14,705 bases of DNA, from assembly GCA_002432565.1 (NCBI GenBank), contig DJFP01000151.1:4822-19526 (forward strand). The letters are read 5' to 3'. A program made the position numbers and the translations under genes. Source of the stretch: Flavobacteriales bacterium UBA5869 (lineage in GTDB: Bacteria > Bacteroidota > Bacteroidia > Flavobacteriales_D > Crocinitomicaceae). Under the pieces are notes generated by a model. The model made no database searches. It was not told the origin of the DNA and saw only the letters and a program-made list of their open reading frames with translations. Positions 11,992 to 14,705 of the stretch are shown here, piece by piece. Positions within the stretch are counted from its first letter, which is position 1. Each line of letters opens with the position of its first letter.

Positions 11992-14442
11992 TTGGAGCAA
12001 TCAAAAAGATTTACGCAGACGACCCGTGGAAAACTGATCCTGGCTTTCGGTTTGGTGCTATGTGTTTCATTGTTTACATGGATCGTTAACCGCAGCGCCT
12101 TTGACCGCATCAATACCGTTGTGGAAAACCTGGCCAAACCGAATAACCGGCTTGAAGCCCTGAACGACCTGCAAATAGAATTGAGCCGCCTGAATGACTT
12201 TTACCGGGCAGAAGCTTTACAGAATAAATACAATCCCTCACCGGAATATGACAACCGTGTTGCCCAAATCTCAGAAGAACTGGTCCGGTTAAAAGATTCT
12301 TTTGCTGAAAGCCCGATCCAGGTACAGCGATTAAATGAGATTGACTCTATTTTTATTAAGCGGAACAAGCTTTTTGAAAAATATTTGAAAACCCGTTACA
12401 ATTACATCTACAGCGGTTTGGTAGATAAACAGTTCGAAGAATTGGCAGACCAGGTCGATAAGGACAATTTGAAGATAGATACGAATGTGATCACTACTGA
12501 GAAACAGATCAAAACTTATACCTATTTCGACCAGGCAGTCAAAGAAGATGTTTCGGCAAAGAAAAGAAGGTTCCGCAGGAAAAAGCAGCCGGTTGTTGAA
12601 ACAAAACCGTATGTAGTTGTTGAAGAAAATACAAAAATTCACATTGATACACTGGCTGTTTCCCGAAAAAAGGACAGTATCCTTGAAAATATCCGGATTT
12701 CTTTGGACCAGGTAGAATCGGAGCGGAATTCGGGAAGGAGATTCCTTCAAAAACAGGAGTTGAGACTGATTAAAAGCAACGATATATTATTCAACCGCCT
12801 GCTGGAAATCATCGGAGAAGTGAAAAAAGAGGAAAACCTGGATACACAGGTGAATTCATCAGCATCGATACAAATAGCGCGTGAAACGGTTGCTTTTACC
12901 AAGATATTGACAGTGATTTTTGTGTTAGCAGCCTTTGCATTGATCGGTTTTATTATCGGGGATATTTCCAAGTTCAATAAATACCGCAAACAACTTGAAG
13001 CATCCAGGGAAGAAGCAGAATTTCACAGCCAGGCAAAGCAGCGTTTCCTGTCCAATATGAGTCACGAGATCCGTTCTCCGCTCCAAACAATTGTGGGGTA
13101 TTCGGAATTGATGATGAAAGAGCCGCAAACGGATAAATCCAAAGTAGAAGTGGTTTCAAAAGCTTCGGAGCATTTGTTACAGGTTGTGAATGAGATCCTG
13201 GATTATTCGCGCATTATTTCTTCAAATTTTAAGATCGACGAAAAGCCTTTCGTTTTGAAAGAAATGATTGATGAGGTTGCGGATCTGGCGTCTTTTCAAT
13301 GCGAACAGAAAGGAATACGCTGGAATTTTGATATCAATGAATTTGAACCGGAAAGATCATTTGTTGTTTCGGATGCTTTCCGTTTGAAGCAGATCCTGAT
13401 CAATATTTTGAGCAATGCGGTGAAGTTCACTGAAAAAGGATCGATTTCGCTGGAAGTCCAGCTGGAAGACCAGGATCAGAAGCTTGGAGTGTTATTTAAA
13501 ATCCTGGATACCGGTATCGGGATGAGCGCAAAAGACCTGAAAGTAGTTTTTCAACAGTTTGAACAGGCAAGAAATGCACCGATTCAATCGGGAACAGGTT
13601 TGGGGCTGAGCATAGTCAAAGAACTGGTGGAAGCGCTGAATGGCGAAATGAGTGTTTGGAGTTCATTGGGAAAAGGAACTACATTCGAACTGCGCTTTTC
13701 CTTTGAAAAGGCAGCAATGAACGATAAAAAGCAGGTCGCAGAAGAGCAGCAATCCATCGAATTGGATGGAGTAGTGTGGGTAGTTGATGACGATCCTGCC
13801 ATTTTGAAATTATGCGGACAATTGTTGAAACAAAAAGACCTGGAATTTAGGTTGTTTAACAGCCCCGAAGAACTGCTTGAAGCCGAATGGGATGAAGGTA
13901 TCCGGTTGGTTTACGCGGATGTACGTATGCACGGAATCAGCGGTATTGAACTCTGTTCGCGATTAAGAAAGCGCGGACATACAGCTGTCAAAATTATTGC
14001 GTTAACAGCCCAGGTTTTGCCAGAGGAGAAAGAACTGTTTCTTCAGAGCGGATTTGACGGGATTGTTTTAAAACCATTCAAAAGCCAGGAGTTTTACGCG
14101 CCTCTTCGGGAAATCACTAAAAAAGAAACGGAATTTGATTTTTCGGCTTTGCGGGAGATGATTTCAGATGAAACGGATTTCCGGGAAATCAAACTCCAGT
14201 TTGTGTCTGATTCAAGGGTTGATCTCGCTGCGATGAGAATAGCTTTGGAAGAAGAGAATCCGAGAGAGTTGTTGCTGCTTGTGCACCGTTTGGCCGGAAG
14301 ATTCGGGCAAATGGGTTCTAAAAAGTTAGCTCCAAAATTGAGAGAACTGGAGGTTCAATTGAAGAATACCGCGAAAGGAATTGTGCTTTACGAGGTGAAA
14401 AAGATTATTCCGGAGTTGGAAAAAGCAATTAGCACTATTTGA
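11992..14442 (+). CDS. Hybrid sensor histidine kinase with receiver and Hpt domains
   Basis: 816 residues. One membrane helix (about 14-33), a long extracytoplasmic region (about 34-300) that looks mostly helical and coiled-coil-like, and a second helix (about 304-323) form the sensor. The transmitter carries HisKA with phospho-acceptor His358 in SNMSHEIRSPL. The HATPase has an N box with Asn475 (NILSNAVKF), G1 DTGIGM (506-511) and G2 GTGLGLS (534-540). A receiver follows: acidic VVDDDP (597-602), phospho-acceptor Asp643 in YADVRM, Thr672 and Lys694 in LKPF. The C-terminus is an Hpt domain with His765 in LLVHRLAGRFGQMG. Phosphate should pass His358-Asp643-His765 to an unlinked regulator; none is in the window. 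The start is TTG at 11992: TGA at 11968-11970 is in frame upstream, and no ATG or GTG precedes the first membrane helix. The signal sensed is unknown. Confidence 0.92.
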   Translation: MEQSKRFTQTTRGKLILAFGLVLCVSLFTWIVNRSAFDRINTVVENLAKPNNRLEALNDLQIELSRLNDFYRAEALQNKYNPSPEYDNRVAQISEELVRLKDSFAESPIQVQRLNEIDSIFIKRNKLFEKYLKTRYNYIYSGLVDKQFEELADQVDKDNLKIDTNVITTEKQIKTYTYFDQAVKEDVSAKKRRFRRKKQPVVETKPYVVVEENTKIHIDTLAVSRKKDSILENIRISLDQVESERNSGRRFLQKQELRLIKSNDILFNRLLEIIGEVKKEENLDTQVNSSASIQIARETVAFTKILTVIFVLAAFALIGFIIGDISKFNKYRKQLEASREEAEFHSQAKQRFLSNMSHEIRSPLQTIVGYSELMMKEPQTDKSKVEVVSKASEHLLQVVNEILDYSRIISSNFKIDEKPFVLKEMIDEVADLASFQCEQKGIRWNFDINEFEPERSFVVSDAFRLKQILINILSNAVKFTEKGSISLEVQLEDQDQKLGVLFKILDTGIGMSAKDLKVVFQQFEQARNAPIQSGTGLGLSIVKELVEALNGEMSVWSSLGKGTTFELRFSFEKAAMNDKKQVAEEQQSIELDGVVWVVDDDPAILKLCGQLLKQKDLEFRLFNSPEELLEAEWDEGIRLVYADVRMHGISGIELCSRLRKRGHTAVKIIALTAQVLPEEKELFLQSGFDGIVLKPFKSQEFYAPLREITKKETEFDFSALREMISDETDFREIKLQFVSDSRVDLAAMRIALEEENPRELLLLVHRLAGRFGQMGSKKLAPKLRELEVQLKNTAKGIVLYEVKKIIPELEKAISTI

Positions 14443-14454
14443 TTTTTTCTTTTT

Positions 14455-14485
14455 CACCGTAAAGAGCGCGAAGGCGCAAAGAAAG
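14455..14485 (+). repeat. Short degenerate repeat rich in AAAG and GCGC, after the kinase gene
   Basis: CACCGTAAAGAGCGCGAAGG followed by CGCAAAGAAAG contains three staggered units of the form (C)GNAAAG/CGCGAAG/CGCAAAG. I recall similar intergenic sequences (ACCGCAAAG...CGCAAAG) in other Bacteroidota genomes, so this is probably one member of an interspersed family. Only one copy is seen here. Confidence 0.35.
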
Positions 14486-14496
14486 AATTGTTGGTT

Positions 14497-14504
14497 TACA
14501 TTTG
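14497..14504 (+). promoter_or_regulatory. Putative -7 box before the short signal-peptide ORF
   Basis: TACATTTG matches TAnnTTTG and lies 30 bp before the ATG at 14535. No TTG is found at the expected -33 spacing; the nearby TTGTTG is too close. It supports a transcript starting near 14510. Confidence 0.4.
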
Positions 14505-14534
14505 TTCAATTTCGACATTTAAAAGAAAAACGAA

Positions 14535-14660
14535 ATGAGCCGAATTCGATTATTGCTTGTATTTCTTGTGCTTGCTAGCTTTTCTTTTTCACAGGAAGCA
14601 GAAAAAAACGCACATTTATCATTACAAATCCGTAACGAACTGGGAGAAGTTTTCAAATGA
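14535..14660 (+). CDS. Short ORF with signal peptide, possibly the front of a broken gene
   Basis: 41 codons from ATG to TGA. Residues 1-19 form a good Sec signal peptide (MSRIRLLL, VFLVLASFSFS) with cleavage before QEAEKN. Only about 22 mature residues follow (AHLSLQIRNELGEVFK at the end), too few for a usual exported protein. The TGA overlaps an ATG in another frame (ATGA), and that frame stays open to the window edge. So this is either a tiny secreted peptide coupled to a next gene, or an exported protein interrupted by a one-base change near 14650-14657. I do not recognise the family. A -7 box at 14497 supports expression of this start. Confidence 0.5.
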   Translation: MSRIRLLLVFLVLASFSFSQEAEKNAHLSLQIRNELGEVFK

Positions 14661-14705
14661 ACAATCCTCTTAATTGCAACGTTCATTCTCCTATGTTTGT
14701 ATCAT
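14657..14705 (+). other. Open frame continuing past the right edge (new gene start or frameshifted continuation)
   Basis: From the ATG at 14657 sixteen codons are open to the edge (MNNPLNCNVHSPMFVS). There is no hydrophobic signal at this start. It could therefore be the continuation of the signal-peptide ORF at 14535 after a frameshift, rather than an independent gene. Too little is visible to decide. Confidence 0.35.

Noticed and set aside
12331..12750. 139-codon minus-strand ORF inside the kinase sensor region
   Set aside because: Composition is that of a reversed helical, charged coding region (Phe/Leu/Ile/Asn-rich); no start context or motif supports it.
14442..14460. T-rich stretch after the kinase as an intrinsic terminator
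   Set aside because: Runs of Ts are present but I can find no stable stem before them.

Overview
The window looks like an ordinary stretch of chromosome from a member of the Bacteroidota, most likely a Flavobacteriales relative (Fluviicola/Crocinitomicaceae would fit, but this is inference). The evidence is a C-terminal type IX secretion (T9SS) sorting domain, a DUF4296 lipoprotein, a Bacteroidota-style HU/IHF protein and RNase E/G, promoter -7 boxes of the form TAnnTTTG, and start codons without convincing Shine-Dalgarno sequences. No tRNA, rRNA, insertion sequence, phage gene or CRISPR array is visible, and most genes are housekeeping or envelope genes.

Layout. Positions 1-956 (-) hold mutY, running off the left edge, divergent from an HU-family gene (1065-1355, +). 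Next come a 30-codon gene for a very basic protein of the AURKAIP1/COX24 (mS38/bS22-like) type (1494-1586) and an RNase E/G gene (1674-3221); each of these three + strand genes is followed by a recognisable intrinsic terminator. recX (3319-3804, +) converges on two minus-strand genes for exported proteins: a T9SS-sorted beta-propeller (4586-5977) and a lipoprotein (3944-4564). From 6207 to 8604 runs a tightly overlapping + strand operon: polyprenol-phosphate mannosyltransferase, dihydroorotase and a DUF4296 lipoprotein. It converges, with a 3-bp gap, on a minus-strand pair, ruvC and a cysteine-rich secreted protein. ruvC is head-to-head with a + strand pair (flippase-like membrane protein and membrane GT2 glycosyltransferase), with start codons sharing the same bases. 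A four-module hybrid histidine kinase (11992-14442, TTG start) follows, and the window ends in a short signal-peptide ORF that may be a broken gene.

How the genes relate. mutY, recX and ruvC are genome-maintenance genes. RNase E/G and the mS38-like protein concern RNA and ribosomes. The two glycosyltransferase loci and the flippase-like protein suggest glycolipid or glycan assembly at the inner membrane. Several exported proteins of unknown role lie between them.

Nothing here amounts to a clear new multi-gene system. The items most worth a second look are: the 30-residue ribosomal-type protein next to RNase E/G; a promoter whose predicted start lies inside the upstream gene's terminator hairpin; a hairpin repeat family whose two copies differ by compensatory changes; the interlocked ruvC/flippase start codons; a nested inverted repeat before the kinase; and a possible frameshift at the right edge.
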